Source: Pirellulaceae bacterium
GTDB lineage: Bacteria; Planctomycetota; Planctomycetia; Pirellulales; Pirellulaceae
NCBI GenBank assembly: GCA_023382975.1
Contig: JAHDXO010000012.1
Span: 35,653-99,652, forward strand
Length of the DNA: 64,000 bases
Direction of reading: 5' to 3'
In this document: piece by piece, positions 48,186-57,910 of the stretch
Numbering within the stretch: the first letter of the stretch is position 1
Layout of the letters: every line of letters begins with the position of its first letter
The notes under the pieces: generated by a model
What the model saw: only the letters and a program-made list of their open reading frames with translations
Told to the model about the DNA's origin: nothing
Database searches by the model: none
Program-made: the position numbers and the translations under genes

Positions 48186-51155
48186 CTATGGCAGGACCGG
48201 GATGATTCTGCCCGCGGGATCCAGTTCGGTCGTGGGGCGGAAGTCGGTTAGGTCGCGGTAGACGAGGTTCCGGCGGCCGAAGTACGAGCCGTAGTAGGGG
48301 CCGTTGGCGTCGACCCAGGTAACCAGACGCACCCATTGCACCAGCGGCAAACAGACGTCGTAGTGCCCCTCGCGGAGCACTTGGACCAGACGGCTGGCCT
48401 GCGATCCCAACGCCCTGGGTGGCAGCGGCGTCACATTGGTCTTCTGCGCCTCGGGGTCCGGTCCTTGGAACTCCTGAATACAGGCGATCAGGTTTCGTCG
48501 CATGATGGTCTCATACGAGCGGTTGAAGTAGGTGGTCAGGTCACCGGTCAGATCCAAATCTCCGTCGGGGTCCGTTCGGCCGTGACAGCGGACGCAGTGT
48601 TGGTCCCAGATTGGCTGCACGTCGGTTGCGTAGTCCAGGGCACGCGGCGCCATCTCTCCCGGCTGGGCCGACGGCGTGATCGGATCGCCGTGCCAGGCGA
48701 GCGGTGCGGACGGCAGCGGCGTCCGGTTTCGCGATTCGTGGCAGCCGATGCACGAGCGCACCTCGCCTGGCTGAAGATTGACGAAGGTCCGCATGCGCTG
48801 GATCTCCTGGAACCGTTCGTCCAGTGCCTGGAAGAACAGATTCCGCTCGGCCGGAACGGTGAAGTGAGCCGCCCCGTCGGCCTCGACCGGAACGATGCCG
48901 TGCAGCAGCTTGACATAGATATGGGCATTCAAACTGATCACCGCGTTTTGCCCGAGCGCCGCGTCATCCGGCCAGAACCGGCGGGCGGTCCAAGGCCGCG
49001 GCACCTGCTCGAAGATGCGCAGGTACTTGACCTCGCCCGGCGGAACTCCGTCCAGGCCCGCGTAGACATCCTGCATCAGCAGCGTGGCGGTCGCTTGCCG
49101 CTGGCCGTTCGCCTCGGCGGATTCGCTCGAGAGAATACGCTCCGTGCCGGGCTGCAGGGCAGGAGCCCGTGGCCGAGGCTGCAGCGGAACGGGTTGCCAG
49201 CAGGAAATGTTCGGATCGGCGTAGATGCGGACTTGGTTGCCAAAGATGTCGATCATCCACAGACCGTAGGCTTTCGGATCGTTCCACGCGCTGTCCGGGT
49301 TGCAGGCCACCAGGAAGAACTCGTCGGACAGCGGGTACGGATCGCAGTACAGGGGACCGCGGTTGTCACGCACCCACTTCCCGTTCTTGCGATGCGTGAA
49401 CGATTCGCCGCGCGGAAATCCACCAGGCCCGTCGATGGACAGTCCCGTATCGGGCGTGAGCGACCGCAACGGTTCAAGCGTTCGGATGTCGCGGCGCACG
49501 TCGATTTTCAGGATCGGCCCGACGGCGAAGGGATGATGCATCGTGCTGGTGGCCACAAAGCGGTCGTTGCTCCCGGGCAGCGCTCTGGCATGGATCAGCA
49601 CGGGCGGGAACTCGTGATGGTTGCCGAAGACCTCCGCGGCACCGCTGCCGTCGGGCCTCATGCTCCAGAGCGATTGCACGGCGATCACTCCTTTGTCCAC
49701 GTACTCCCACCTCGTGTACAGGATGCGGCCGTCGTTCATCACGCTGGGCGTCGATTCGCTCAATGCCCCCTGCGACAAGCATCGCAAATCGCCGCCATCC
49801 GCGTCGATGCGGTACAGGACGTTGACGCTCAAATTGTCCGGTTGATCGCACAGCACGCCGCGCTCGCAGCGCGATGAGGCAAAGCAGATTCCGCCGTCCG
49901 GAAGATAGCAAGGATGGAAATCGTCGGTGTGCCCGCGCCACGGTCCCAGTTCGTTGCGACCCGGCGTCAGGCCGTACGAAGCCAATCGCGCCGCCTCGTC
50001 CGGCGGGTCGAATGTCAATTGGCGCAACGAAGCGCCTTCGCGATCGGTCTCGTACAGCCGGAAGGCTCGGCCCGGCGCGGGGCGGTAGCCGAACGCGATG
50101 CGTTTCCCGTCGAACGACAGATCGAAGCGGTCAAACAGCCCGTCGGCCAGATCCGGCAGCAGCGGGCGAACCGATCCGTCGTCAAGCGACAGCACGCAAA
50201 GATTTCCTCCGAACCGGCCACCTTGCATGAACTCCGCGTAGTACCAGCCGGTTTGATAGGTATGCCGCTTGACGAACAGCAGCTTGCCTGCGGCCAACAG
50301 TGGGTTGTCGAGGACCAGTGCATCGTACTGGAGCGTGTGGAGGTCGGCTCGCCAGGCGGTCAGATCGAATTGGTCGCTGGCGACGGACGCCTGATCGAGC
50401 CGCTCCTGCAACTCGTGTTTTCTCGCCAAGAATGCCTCGGCACGGTACACACCGGGAAATTGCTGGGCCAAGTGCTGGACGGCCTGCTGCAGACAATCGA
50501 GCGATCGCATCTCCGCAGTGAAATCGACGGGTTCGGGCGGCACCGAGCCCGGCGGAACCAGGAAGTCGATCTCGGCGATCTGGAAGTTGAAGTGCTTGGC
50601 GCCGCTTTCGTAGCTGCTGTGGACACGCAGCCCCACAAAGCGGGTTTCCGTCTCTTTCCAGCCGACGAGCGACGATTCACCTTGCCGCAGCGGCGGATAG
50701 CTGTGTCCGGTGATTAGGGCCACCGTTTGCCCCTTGGCTTCGGCATTGCCGAGATCCCGCGGCACCGTCTTTGATTCGGTCCATGCCACGAAGTCGACAT
50801 CGCGCGGATTGTAGGCGCCGGGGTTGGCACGCGACGTCAGCCGGGCACCGCGTACCGGCACGCGCCGCCCGAGGTCGAATACCATCCAGCCGGTCACGGG
50901 CGGTGCTGCATTGGGTGGCATCGTCTGTGGATCGCAGCCGTCGGCCGTATCGTCCAGCAGGCAACAAAAGGTCTGGGGATCGCCGTCGATGGCGGCAGCG
51001 GCGACGTACGCATCGTCGGGCGACGGATAGGCGTTGCCCGAAGCGGCGGTTACGGTCAGCGGACGCAGAAATTCGTCACCGCCGAGCGCCGAGACCGTCA
51101 TTCCAAACGTCACCGTGACTAATACACCAGCCAGGGTCTTCACGCGAGTTGACAT
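48186..51155 (-). CDS. HzsA-like propeller/cytochrome c protein with F5/8-type C domain
   Basis: 989 residues with a signal peptide (MSTRVKTLAGVLVTVTFGMT). Residues about 30-190 look like a discoidin/F5-8-type C module (GWMVFDLGRRVPVRGARLTS, TRFVGLRVHSSYESGAKHFN). A central PD40/TolB-like propeller carries repeats such as HPCYLPDGGICFASSRCERG and PSVMNDGRILYTRWEYVDKG. The C-terminal part has two heme c sites, VRSCIGCHESRNRTP and WDQHCVRCHGRTDPD. This layout matches planctomycete homologues of the hydrazine synthase alpha subunit; it does not imply anammox. It likely works in the periplasm on carbohydrate-linked or other redox chemistry, unknown. Confidence 0.9.
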   Translation of the reverse strand: MSTRVKTLAGVLVTVTFGMTVSALGGDEFLRPLTVTAASGNAYPSPDDAYVAAAAIDGDPQTFCCLLDDTADGCDPQTMPPNAAPPVTGWMVFDLGRRVPVRGARLTSRANPGAYNPRDVDFVAWTESKTVPRDLGNAEAKGQTVALITGHSYPPLRQGESSLVGWKETETRFVGLRVHSSYESGAKHFNFQIAEIDFLVPPGSVPPEPVDFTAEMRSLDCLQQAVQHLAQQFPGVYRAEAFLARKHELQERLDQASVASDQFDLTAWRADLHTLQYDALVLDNPLLAAGKLLFVKRHTYQTGWYYAEFMQGGRFGGNLCVLSLDDGSVRPLLPDLADGLFDRFDLSFDGKRIAFGYRPAPGRAFRLYETDREGASLRQLTFDPPDEAARLASYGLTPGRNELGPWRGHTDDFHPCYLPDGGICFASSRCERGVLCDQPDNLSVNVLYRIDADGGDLRCLSQGALSESTPSVMNDGRILYTRWEYVDKGVIAVQSLWSMRPDGSGAAEVFGNHHEFPPVLIHARALPGSNDRFVATSTMHHPFAVGPILKIDVRRDIRTLEPLRSLTPDTGLSIDGPGGFPRGESFTHRKNGKWVRDNRGPLYCDPYPLSDEFFLVACNPDSAWNDPKAYGLWMIDIFGNQVRIYADPNISCWQPVPLQPRPRAPALQPGTERILSSESAEANGQRQATATLLMQDVYAGLDGVPPGEVKYLRIFEQVPRPWTARRFWPDDAALGQNAVISLNAHIYVKLLHGIVPVEADGAAHFTVPAERNLFFQALDERFQEIQRMRTFVNLQPGEVRSCIGCHESRNRTPLPSAPLAWHGDPITPSAQPGEMAPRALDYATDVQPIWDQHCVRCHGRTDPDGDLDLTGDLTTYFNRSYETIMRRNLIACIQEFQGPDPEAQKTNVTPLPPRALGSQASRLVQVLREGHYDVCLPLVQWVRLVTWVDANGPYYGSYFGRRNLVYRDLTDFRPTTELDPAGRIIPVLP

Positions 51156-51306
51156 CGGAGCCGTCTCTTGTTGGGCACAGTGTCGCTTAGCGCCGCATCG
51201 ATCCCAATTCTCGCAGGAAGCCAGGGGGAAAGGAAGTCGTTGCTGTGAAGACGCCCGCTTGGCGCTCGATCAGCCGCGTGAACAACGCCTTTCCGCGACC
51301 GGCCGG

Positions 51307-52929
51307 TCAATTGTCCTTCAGACCGTTCGCCGCGCCGACGACACGGCGGGGATTCCATCCCTCGCCAAGGACGGCCAGGGCGATGCGGTCCTCCAGGTTC
51401 GGACGGAAGATCGTCAGCAGCAGCAGCGGCAAGTACCAGCCGATGTACAGCCCGCCACCGAACCCGTGCCAGAATTGCGTGGCAACCATGACAGCCGCCG
51501 AGCAACTGAGCAGCGTGCCCAGATTCTTCTGCGCCGGCCAGATCGCCAGCGTTCCGGCCATCGCGACGAAGGCCGCCAGCACCGGAATGCGGTAGACGGG
51601 CTCCCAGCCCAGACGCCAAATGCCTTCCAGCCCTTCCTGGTACGGAAACCACAGGCCGAACATCTTCTGCAAGTTCTTCCAGTACGAAGCTTCAGGGATG
51701 AAATACAGCAGAATCGCCATGACGACCAGCGTCGCTACCACTCCGATCAGAAAACGCATCAGCCCCTTGCGCCAATAGAAGCTGATCCATAGCGGCAGCA
51801 GGAACAGCGGATAGTAGACCAGACTGGTCGCCAGACCGATGAACATCCCCGACGTCAATGGACGGCGGTAACAGAGTACGGCCCATACCAGCAGTCCTGC
51901 CGGAATCACATGCTCGATGTGGCCCGTCATCTGCGCCGTGTAGGGCAGCATCAGGTACAGCGTGGTCATTCCGATGCCCGTCTTGATGCTGCCGAAATGC
52001 CAGTAGCCGACGGCGACGATCCCCAACACGACCGCCAGATGGCACAAGATGGCGATCAGCTTGGCCACCACCAGACGCTTGCCAGGCTCGAATGCCCCCG
52101 CGCCCTCCGGCACCAGCGGGTTGGTCGGGATCGAAGGGACCAGATTCAACAACGGATAGCCTGGTCCGCGGCGCAGGCTGCCGGTGTTCTGGACACGAAC
52201 CTCCGGCTCGCCGGACTGGCTCAGCGCGATCTCGTCCAATCTTTCCAGCGCCAGCGGCTCGCTGTTCCAGACGTTGGCCATTAAGAATACGAACAGCGAT
52301 ACACCGATGAATGTCAACCCGCCGCTCGTTAAATTTGGCTCGAGCAACGGACGTCGCACCATCGTGGGATCCAGCAACAACCGCAGCAGCAACAAGGCAC
52401 CGACGGCGAACAACCAGAGATATCCCAGTCGCTCGATCTTGCGGCTGCTCGCCAGCAGCATATCAGCCGACGTCTTGGGCGGCGACGGTTCCTCGACCGT
52501 CGCCTCTTCCCCGCCCGATGCCGCTGAATCTTCGCCCGACGCCGCTGAATCCTCGCCCGAGGCCGCCGAATCCGCCTCGGGCGCTGCTGGCTCAGTCGGC
52601 GGTGAGGGATCGACGTCCGGAGTCACCTTGGGTTCGAACGACTTGGGTATTTCCCGCCTGATCGGCGGCTCGACTGGCGCCGCGGCCGGTCCGTTCGTTT
52701 CCCGCTTCTGGTTTTCGAGCGCCATCAGACGCCGCGCTTTGACGCTCGCTTCGCCCCCGTACTGAGCCATCAACAGCCCAGGCGCCAACAGAATCAGCAG
52801 CACGAGGTCAAGATTGCGAACGCTCCAGAACCGCCCGAACTTGAAGTACAAGCCGAGCATCAGCAAAGACGACAGGTAAACCCATGTTGTCGGGTTCACC
52901 TTGTGGTATTGGAATAAGATCTCACTCAT
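51307..52929 (-). CDS. Polytopic membrane protein with acidic Ser/Ala repeat
   Basis: 540 residues. Two N-terminal helices (TTWVYLSSLLMLGLYF; NLDLVLLILLAPGLLMAQYG) are followed by a soluble Pro/Glu-rich stretch (about 68-150) containing three copies of a seven-residue unit (DSAASGE). About nine more helices follow, among them LVVAKLIAILCHLAVVLGIV, TLYLMLPYTAQMTGHIEHVI and FIGLATSLVYYPLFLLPLWI. The helix pattern with loops rich in aromatic residues recalls GT-C glycosyltransferases, but I see no catalytic motif I would defend. No family assigned. It sits 151 bp upstream of the HzsA-like gene on the same strand. Confidence 0.78.
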   Translation of the reverse strand: MSEILFQYHKVNPTTWVYLSSLLMLGLYFKFGRFWSVRNLDLVLLILLAPGLLMAQYGGEASVKARRLMALENQKRETNGPAAAPVEPPIRREIPKSFEPKVTPDVDPSPPTEPAAPEADSAASGEDSAASGEDSAASGGEEATVEEPSPPKTSADMLLASSRKIERLGYLWLFAVGALLLLRLLLDPTMVRRPLLEPNLTSGGLTFIGVSLFVFLMANVWNSEPLALERLDEIALSQSGEPEVRVQNTGSLRRGPGYPLLNLVPSIPTNPLVPEGAGAFEPGKRLVVAKLIAILCHLAVVLGIVAVGYWHFGSIKTGIGMTTLYLMLPYTAQMTGHIEHVIPAGLLVWAVLCYRRPLTSGMFIGLATSLVYYPLFLLPLWISFYWRKGLMRFLIGVVATLVVMAILLYFIPEASYWKNLQKMFGLWFPYQEGLEGIWRLGWEPVYRIPVLAAFVAMAGTLAIWPAQKNLGTLLSCSAAVMVATQFWHGFGGGLYIGWYLPLLLLTIFRPNLEDRIALAVLGEGWNPRRVVGAANGLKDN

Positions 52930-53124
52930 CGGCGTTGCTGGAGCGCGACATGACCCTGCGAATTTTGGCTGCCATAAACCCAGTGTTCAGCATAAGCGGG
53001 CGGCTTCGAAATGCAAGCACCTATCCTGGGTTGCCCGGTTGAGATAATTCATCGTAAATTGAATAATCGTTACAAGTTGCGCCGCCGCGAGCGGAAAGTA
53101 CGGCGTCCAGACCAGGAGACACCC

Positions 53125-53598
53125 ATGAGCACCCCCGTCTTCGCACGGCTCGAGCAAAGCCTGAACGACGCGCAGATCCCGTTCCGAGTACTGCGGCACG
53201 AGCCGGTATACACGAGCGAAGAAGCCGCTCGGATTAGGGGCGTCCCATTGGCCAGCGGTGCCAAGGCGCTGGTGTGCAAAGCCGATGACCAGTTTCTGAT
53301 GTTCGTGTTGCCCGCTGACCGCCGCTTGGCAAATCGGCAGGTTCGCAGTGATCACGGATTTCGCAAATTGCGTTTCGCGACCCAAGAGGAGGTGCTCGAA
53401 ATCACCGGACTGCTACCGGGATCGATCCCGCCGTTCGGCAGCCTGTTTGGGCTTCCGACTTGGTGTGACGAACGGTTGGCGGACCAGCCGCAGATCAACT
53501 TCAAGGCCGGCGACCACTCGATCTCGATCAGCATGACCTATGCCGACTACCAGCAGGTGGAGCAACCCCGAATCGCCTTGCTCTCCGAGTCGTCTTAG
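53125..53598 (+). CDS. YbaK/EbsC-type aminoacyl-tRNA deacylase
   Basis: 157 residues from the ATG at 53125, which has AGGAG upstream; an in-frame start at 53011 lacks one. The YbaK/ProX fold is visible in RLEQSLNDAQIPFRVLRHEP, YTSEEAARIRGVPLASGAKA, LVCKADDQFLMFVLPADRRL and LPGSIPPFGSLFGLPTWCDE. The family hydrolyses mischarged Pro-tRNA (Cys-, Ala- or related) in the cytoplasm. Lys48 (GAKALVCK region) fits the usual position of the active-site Lys. Its last 4 bases overlap the end of the convergent HzsA-like gene. Confidence 0.9.
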   Translation: MSTPVFARLEQSLNDAQIPFRVLRHEPVYTSEEAARIRGVPLASGAKALVCKADDQFLMFVLPADRRLANRQVRSDHGFRKLRFATQEEVLEITGLLPGSIPPFGSLFGLPTWCDERLADQPQINFKAGDHSISISMTYADYQQVEQPRIALLSESS

Positions 53599-56069
53599 CG
53601 CCACCGGCACGACTGCCAATAAGCTTGCTCCAGTTCGTACACGTCGATCTCCGCGTCCGGCGGCAACGGCCGGGGCAGCAGCCCGTAGTTCTGCATTTCG
53701 TCGATGTAGAACCGGTTCGGCACAAAGCCCTTCATGCCGAATCGTTTGTTCTCGCTCAGCCGGTCGGCCGCGGACTGGATTGCGGCCAGAATCGCTTGGT
53801 AATCGCCGTCGTTGGTATCGGCGAACACCTCGGCCCCGCAGATCTGCAGTCCACTGGCACGCTTCGCCAACGGCGCGCGGAGAAACAACGACTGCTCGGG
53901 CCGCGACAGATTGCAGTACGCCTGATAGAGGCGAGATTCGCCGAGTTGAAAGTAGGCCAAGTGCCGGATCAGGATGATGTCCTGGATGCTGGTCAGCAGC
54001 GGTTGCGGAGGTTGACGCGGGCCGAATTGGTAGTAGAACGCGTTGGCCTTGACGTTGCGGTACGACGGCTCGGTGGCCGTGTGGCAGTCGGCACATCGGC
54101 GGCGGAAGACTTCGTGCGGCAATTCGACCGCATGCATGCCGCTGCCCAGCGCCGCATACGTGCCGGGATACGTCGCTCCGGATTCGATCCACAGCCGGAC
54201 CGTCGTCCGCTCGCGTTCCGAGAGTTGGACGTTGTGATGCGAGCCGTCGATCAGCGCCATCAGGCGACTGGCCGACGAACCGATGGTCCGGGGGGGACGG
54301 TTTCCCCGGCCGTTGCGGCCGTCCGACACGAGGGATTCGGTGAACATCGTCCAATAACTGATCGTGTACAGCGGCGTCATATCGCCCGTCAGTTCGACTC
54401 CTCCTTCACGGCGGTCTGCGTTGTGGCACTCGACGCAGTGCCGGTCGAGGATCGGCTGAATATCGCGGGGGAAATCGAGCACGTCGGGAATTCCGGCGAA
54501 CGGCTCGATGCGACTCGGCCGTCGGCGCCCCGCGTCCAGATTCAGCGCGGCGTCCTGCGGCGTCTGGGTCCGCGGCTCGTGGCATCCCACGCAGCCGAGC
54601 GTTTCGCCGGGCTGGACGCTGGTGAAACTCTGCATCCGCTTGACCGACCGATCGTGCTCGTCCAACGCCACGAAGAACAACGACCGCACCGGGGGCGCGG
54701 CGAAGTAGGCCGATCCGTCGGGCTCGACGGGGACCGTGCCCAAGATTCGCTGCAGCGTGAATGTGCCACCGATGGTCAACGGTTCCTGACCGCCCGAGAA
54801 GTTGGCCGGCTTGGGAAGCTGTTCGAGCACCAGCAGTTTCTTGATCTCGCCGCGTTGAACGCCATCCATGTTGCGGCCCGCGTACACATCGGACAAAAAC
54901 AGATGGCCCACATCCTCGCTGGCGTCGAACCGGCTGTGCAGCACCGGTTCCCGCGCCCGGGGCCGCAGTGGGCGCGGCTCGTGCGGCGGCAACAGGCACT
55001 CACTCGAACCGGGTTCGAACAGCGAGGCCAATTGACCGCACTCGTCAAGCAAGTAGATTCCCCGATCGTCCGACACGAGGAAGAACTCGCTTGAGACCGG
55101 GTACGGATCGCGGAAGCTGCGCTCGCTGATCCGCCGTGTCCGGGACATGTCGTCCGGGCCGTTTCGCGGATCGACGACGGTGATCCAACCCATGTGCTCG
55201 GCACGGCCATGGTCCGGCGAGAACGACGCGACCACTTGCCCCGTACCGGGAATCGGTTTGGCATCCAGCATCACGAGGCCGGGATGCTGGTTGCCGAAAT
55301 AGACCATCACGCCCGTGCCGTCCGGATTGACCGTCCACAGATGATGGTACAGCAATTGATTCCGGTCGACATACTCCCAACGCATGTACACGATGCGTCC
55401 GTCCGGCAGCATCCAGGGTGTGTTTTCCGTCTCGGCGTTGTTCGACAACATCCGCACGTTGCGGCCATCGGCGTCGCAGCGGTACAGCGTGGCGACCTGA
55501 GTCCGCCAGCAGGGCACGTACCGGTGGCAGCGGCTGGAACAGAAAACGATGCCGCCCTCCGGCGTGTAGATCGGCTCGATGTCGTTGTCGGGGCCGTCGG
55601 TGAGTTGTACGAGCCCGCTGCCGTCCGAGTTGATCTCGTACAGATGATACGCCTCGGTTCCGCCCGGCCGGTACGAGAACAGGATCTTGTTGCCACCGTA
55701 GTGAACTTGCGGATCGCGGATTCCGCCCCGCGGATCCTCCAGCAACACTCGCAACTTCCCCGTCCGCAGATTCAAGCAGCACAACCGGCCTCCTTCGCCA
55801 AAGGCAAAACGCTTGCCATCGCGTTGCAGCAGCGCCGCGTTGGTGTACGGCGAATCGTCGCTGTAGTGGCCAAAGTTCCCATACCAGTGATCGCGCCCGG
55901 ATACCCGCTGCGCGAACACGATTTCTTCGAAGTCGGCCGCCCGACTGACCAGGAACCGTTCGAGTACGCTTGCCGCGCCGCCGACTGTGCTGTCGCTTGG
56001 CGACGAATCCGCCGCCGCGGTCACCACGCATGAAACCAGGACGACTCCTGTTGCCACATCGAATCGCAT
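53595..56069 (-). CDS. HzsA-like propeller/cytochrome c protein (second copy)
   Basis: 824 residues with a signal peptide (MRFDVATGVVLVSCVVTAAA). A PD40-like propeller spans about 60-360 (HYGGNKILFSYRPGGTEAYH, PIYTPEGGIVFCSSRCHRYV, PWMLPDGRIVYMRWEYVDRN). Three c-type heme sites follow: TLGCVGCHEPRTQTP, LDRHCVECHNADRRE and RRRCADCHTATEPSY, one more than the homologue at 48186-51155. It lacks that protein's N-terminal discoidin-like module. It resembles hydrazine-synthase-alpha-like proteins that are common in planctomycetes; the electron donor and substrate are unknown. It is convergent with the YbaK gene (4-bp overlap) and divergent from the amidotransferase-like gene. Confidence 0.9.
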   Translation of the reverse strand: MRFDVATGVVLVSCVVTAAADSSPSDSTVGGAASVLERFLVSRAADFEEIVFAQRVSGRDHWYGNFGHYSDDSPYTNAALLQRDGKRFAFGEGGRLCCLNLRTGKLRVLLEDPRGGIRDPQVHYGGNKILFSYRPGGTEAYHLYEINSDGSGLVQLTDGPDNDIEPIYTPEGGIVFCSSRCHRYVPCWRTQVATLYRCDADGRNVRMLSNNAETENTPWMLPDGRIVYMRWEYVDRNQLLYHHLWTVNPDGTGVMVYFGNQHPGLVMLDAKPIPGTGQVVASFSPDHGRAEHMGWITVVDPRNGPDDMSRTRRISERSFRDPYPVSSEFFLVSDDRGIYLLDECGQLASLFEPGSSECLLPPHEPRPLRPRAREPVLHSRFDASEDVGHLFLSDVYAGRNMDGVQRGEIKKLLVLEQLPKPANFSGGQEPLTIGGTFTLQRILGTVPVEPDGSAYFAAPPVRSLFFVALDEHDRSVKRMQSFTSVQPGETLGCVGCHEPRTQTPQDAALNLDAGRRRPSRIEPFAGIPDVLDFPRDIQPILDRHCVECHNADRREGGVELTGDMTPLYTISYWTMFTESLVSDGRNGRGNRPPRTIGSSASRLMALIDGSHHNVQLSERERTTVRLWIESGATYPGTYAALGSGMHAVELPHEVFRRRCADCHTATEPSYRNVKANAFYYQFGPRQPPQPLLTSIQDIILIRHLAYFQLGESRLYQAYCNLSRPEQSLFLRAPLAKRASGLQICGAEVFADTNDGDYQAILAAIQSAADRLSENKRFGMKGFVPNRFYIDEMQNYGLLPRPLPPDAEIDVYELEQAYWQSCRWR

Positions 56070-56266
56070 CGCAAGACCTCGTCACGGAGTTAAGGACCGT
56101 TTCCACCAGTGTAACGAAATTCTCTACGGCGAGGTTCAGCGGCTTGGATGTTTCGCATAGAATGCTCGCATCGTCCCCAATTCCTTGATTCGACGCTGTT
56201 TCCTTCGAGCCGGCTCGAACAGGAGCAGCGATGCGCCGCCTCGAAATAGAGAACCGGAGGACCTTC

Positions 56267-57631
56267 ATGACTCTTCCTCGCAGATGTGTGCAATTCGCCG
56301 AACGCCTGTTGTTGCTGTTTCTCCTGTTGGTCGGCTGGGCGTCGGCCATCCGCGGCGATTCGGTGTCCGTGAATCGGGGATCGGATCCAACAGGACCGCA
56401 CATTGTCTTTCTCGTTCCGGAACCGCCCCACCAAGCGTCGATCGGCCTGGCTAGGCAACTCGCCACGCTACCCATACAGCGAGGCAAGCTGACTTTGATC
56501 GAGACGAAGAACATCCCGACGGCCGACCGATTGGGCGATTTTCTGGCCCGGACGCTGCCCGAGGGCGATCCGGCGGATTGGATCTGGATTCACGAAGGCG
56601 CCGCCACGGCCGACTCCGACGGGCGGAAGATTGCGGTGCCTACGGTGCGGCTGCACGCATCGGACGATCCAGGACTTCGCGAAATCGGCAGCGACGCGCT
56701 GGGCACGGAAGTGGCGGTCGCGCGGGTCAGTTCTGGTCCACCGTCCGGAATGTCGAGCCGCGGCGTGGTGTCGTTCGCGTGTCCACCCGGCACACCCGCG
56801 TCGCGACAAATCCGCTACACGCGGCGATGGGCGATCGGACTGTTGCGACGCACCGGCTCGATGGCCGCGGACGCCGAGTTCCGGTGGGAACGATTGAGCG
56901 GCTGCGCGCCGCGCTTGATCGCGTTGTACGACGCCGAGGGAATCGGCGGCGCCGGGCCAGCGAATCTCGAACGGATTGCTGCCGAGCAACTGGACGGCGC
57001 AGGCGTTTACCGCGTTTGCGGCGAAGACATCCGCGACGGCGCGTTGGCTCCCGCGGCCGGCGTCATCTTTCCGGGCGGCAGCGGGCGCGGGATCGGCGAC
57101 GGGTTGCAAGCCGAAGGGCGGCAAATCCTGCGGGATTTTATTTCGGCGGGCGGGGGCTACTTGGGCGTTTGCGCCGGAGCCTATTTCGCGGCCAGCGGAC
57201 TGGATAACTATCTGCAGGCCATCCGGCTGAAACACAGCCAACCGTGGGCGCGCGGCCGCGCCATGCTCGACATCGAACTAACCGACGAGGGCCGGGCATT
57301 CTTCGGCGGGGAGAAGACCGTGTTCCACACTCGCTACGCCAACGGGCCGGTGTTCCTGCCTGACGGACAACCCGATGGCGGCGATCCCGATTTCGTCGTG
57401 TTGGCGCGATTCAAGACGCCGTCCACCGACAGCCGAGGGAAGATCCGTAGCGAAATGGTGGGAGAAGCCGCGATCGGCTCCGCCGAATATGGACGGGGTC
57501 GGTTGCTGATCATCAGCCCTCACCCCGAATCCCATGAAGAACACCACGGCCTGGTCGCCCAAGCGATCCAATGGACGTTGAAGTCGACGGGCCGCCAGCC
57601 AGCGGAACAGCATGACGAAGAAAGCGAGTGA
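56267..57631 (+). CDS. Exported BPL_N-like type 1 glutamine amidotransferase
   Basis: 454 residues from the ATG at 56267 (GGAGG at 56256-56260), which puts the signal peptide (CVQFAERLLLLFLLLVGWAS) at the N-terminus; the ATG at 56231 also has an AGGAG site and would add 12 residues. The C-terminal half (about 220-430) is a class I amidotransferase fold as in the N-terminal domain of biotin-protein ligases: LAPAAGVIFPGGSGRGIGDG and GGGYLGVCAGAYFAASGLDN, where the Cys is the expected nucleophile, and SPHPESHEEHHGLVAQAI near the end. No family is clear for the N-terminal 200 residues. Substrate unknown. Confidence 0.82.
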   Translation: MTLPRRCVQFAERLLLLFLLLVGWASAIRGDSVSVNRGSDPTGPHIVFLVPEPPHQASIGLARQLATLPIQRGKLTLIETKNIPTADRLGDFLARTLPEGDPADWIWIHEGAATADSDGRKIAVPTVRLHASDDPGLREIGSDALGTEVAVARVSSGPPSGMSSRGVVSFACPPGTPASRQIRYTRRWAIGLLRRTGSMAADAEFRWERLSGCAPRLIALYDAEGIGGAGPANLERIAAEQLDGAGVYRVCGEDIRDGALAPAAGVIFPGGSGRGIGDGLQAEGRQILRDFISAGGGYLGVCAGAYFAASGLDNYLQAIRLKHSQPWARGRAMLDIELTDEGRAFFGGEKTVFHTRYANGPVFLPDGQPDGGDPDFVVLARFKTPSTDSRGKIRSEMVGEAAIGSAEYGRGRLLIISPHPESHEEHHGLVAQAIQWTLKSTGRQPAEQHDEESE

Positions 57632-57910
57632 CCTCGGCCCTCGCGCGTCGAGTGTGCCGCTTGGAGACTTCCGAGCGGAACCAGATCCGTGTCGAAGCTG
57701 CAACATCCGTGCATCGCGTTCAGCGCCCGCGCCCTATCCCTTCGAGGCTGCTGAAAAAGTCGTGGGGTAAGCTTCCAGCTTGCCAAATGGGGCGTCTAGG
57801 AAAGTGCGGGAATCAAAGATACGAAAACTCGGCAAGCTGGAAGCTTACCCCACCTCGGTTCTTGCCAGTATTTCAGCAGGCTCCCTTCGCGGTGCGTTCA
57901 GAGGCAGACG
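57632..57910. other. Intergenic region with a palindrome
   Basis: 279 bp between convergent genes, half of it occupied by the family C palindrome at 57744-57883. No other feature recognised. Confidence 0.5.
57744..57883. repeat. REP-like palindrome, family C (nested)
   Basis: Perfect 23-nt inner arms at 57762-57784 and 57831-57853 (begins GTGGGGTAAGCTTCCAGC) around a 46-nt loop. Outer 13-nt arms at 57744-57756 and 57871-57883 match at 12 positions. It lies between the amidotransferase-like gene and LemA. Confidence 0.92.

Noticed and set aside
48336..49877. 513-codon plus-strand frame opposite the first HzsA-like gene
   Set aside because: Antisense shadow; the minus strand has a signal peptide, propeller repeats and two heme sites.
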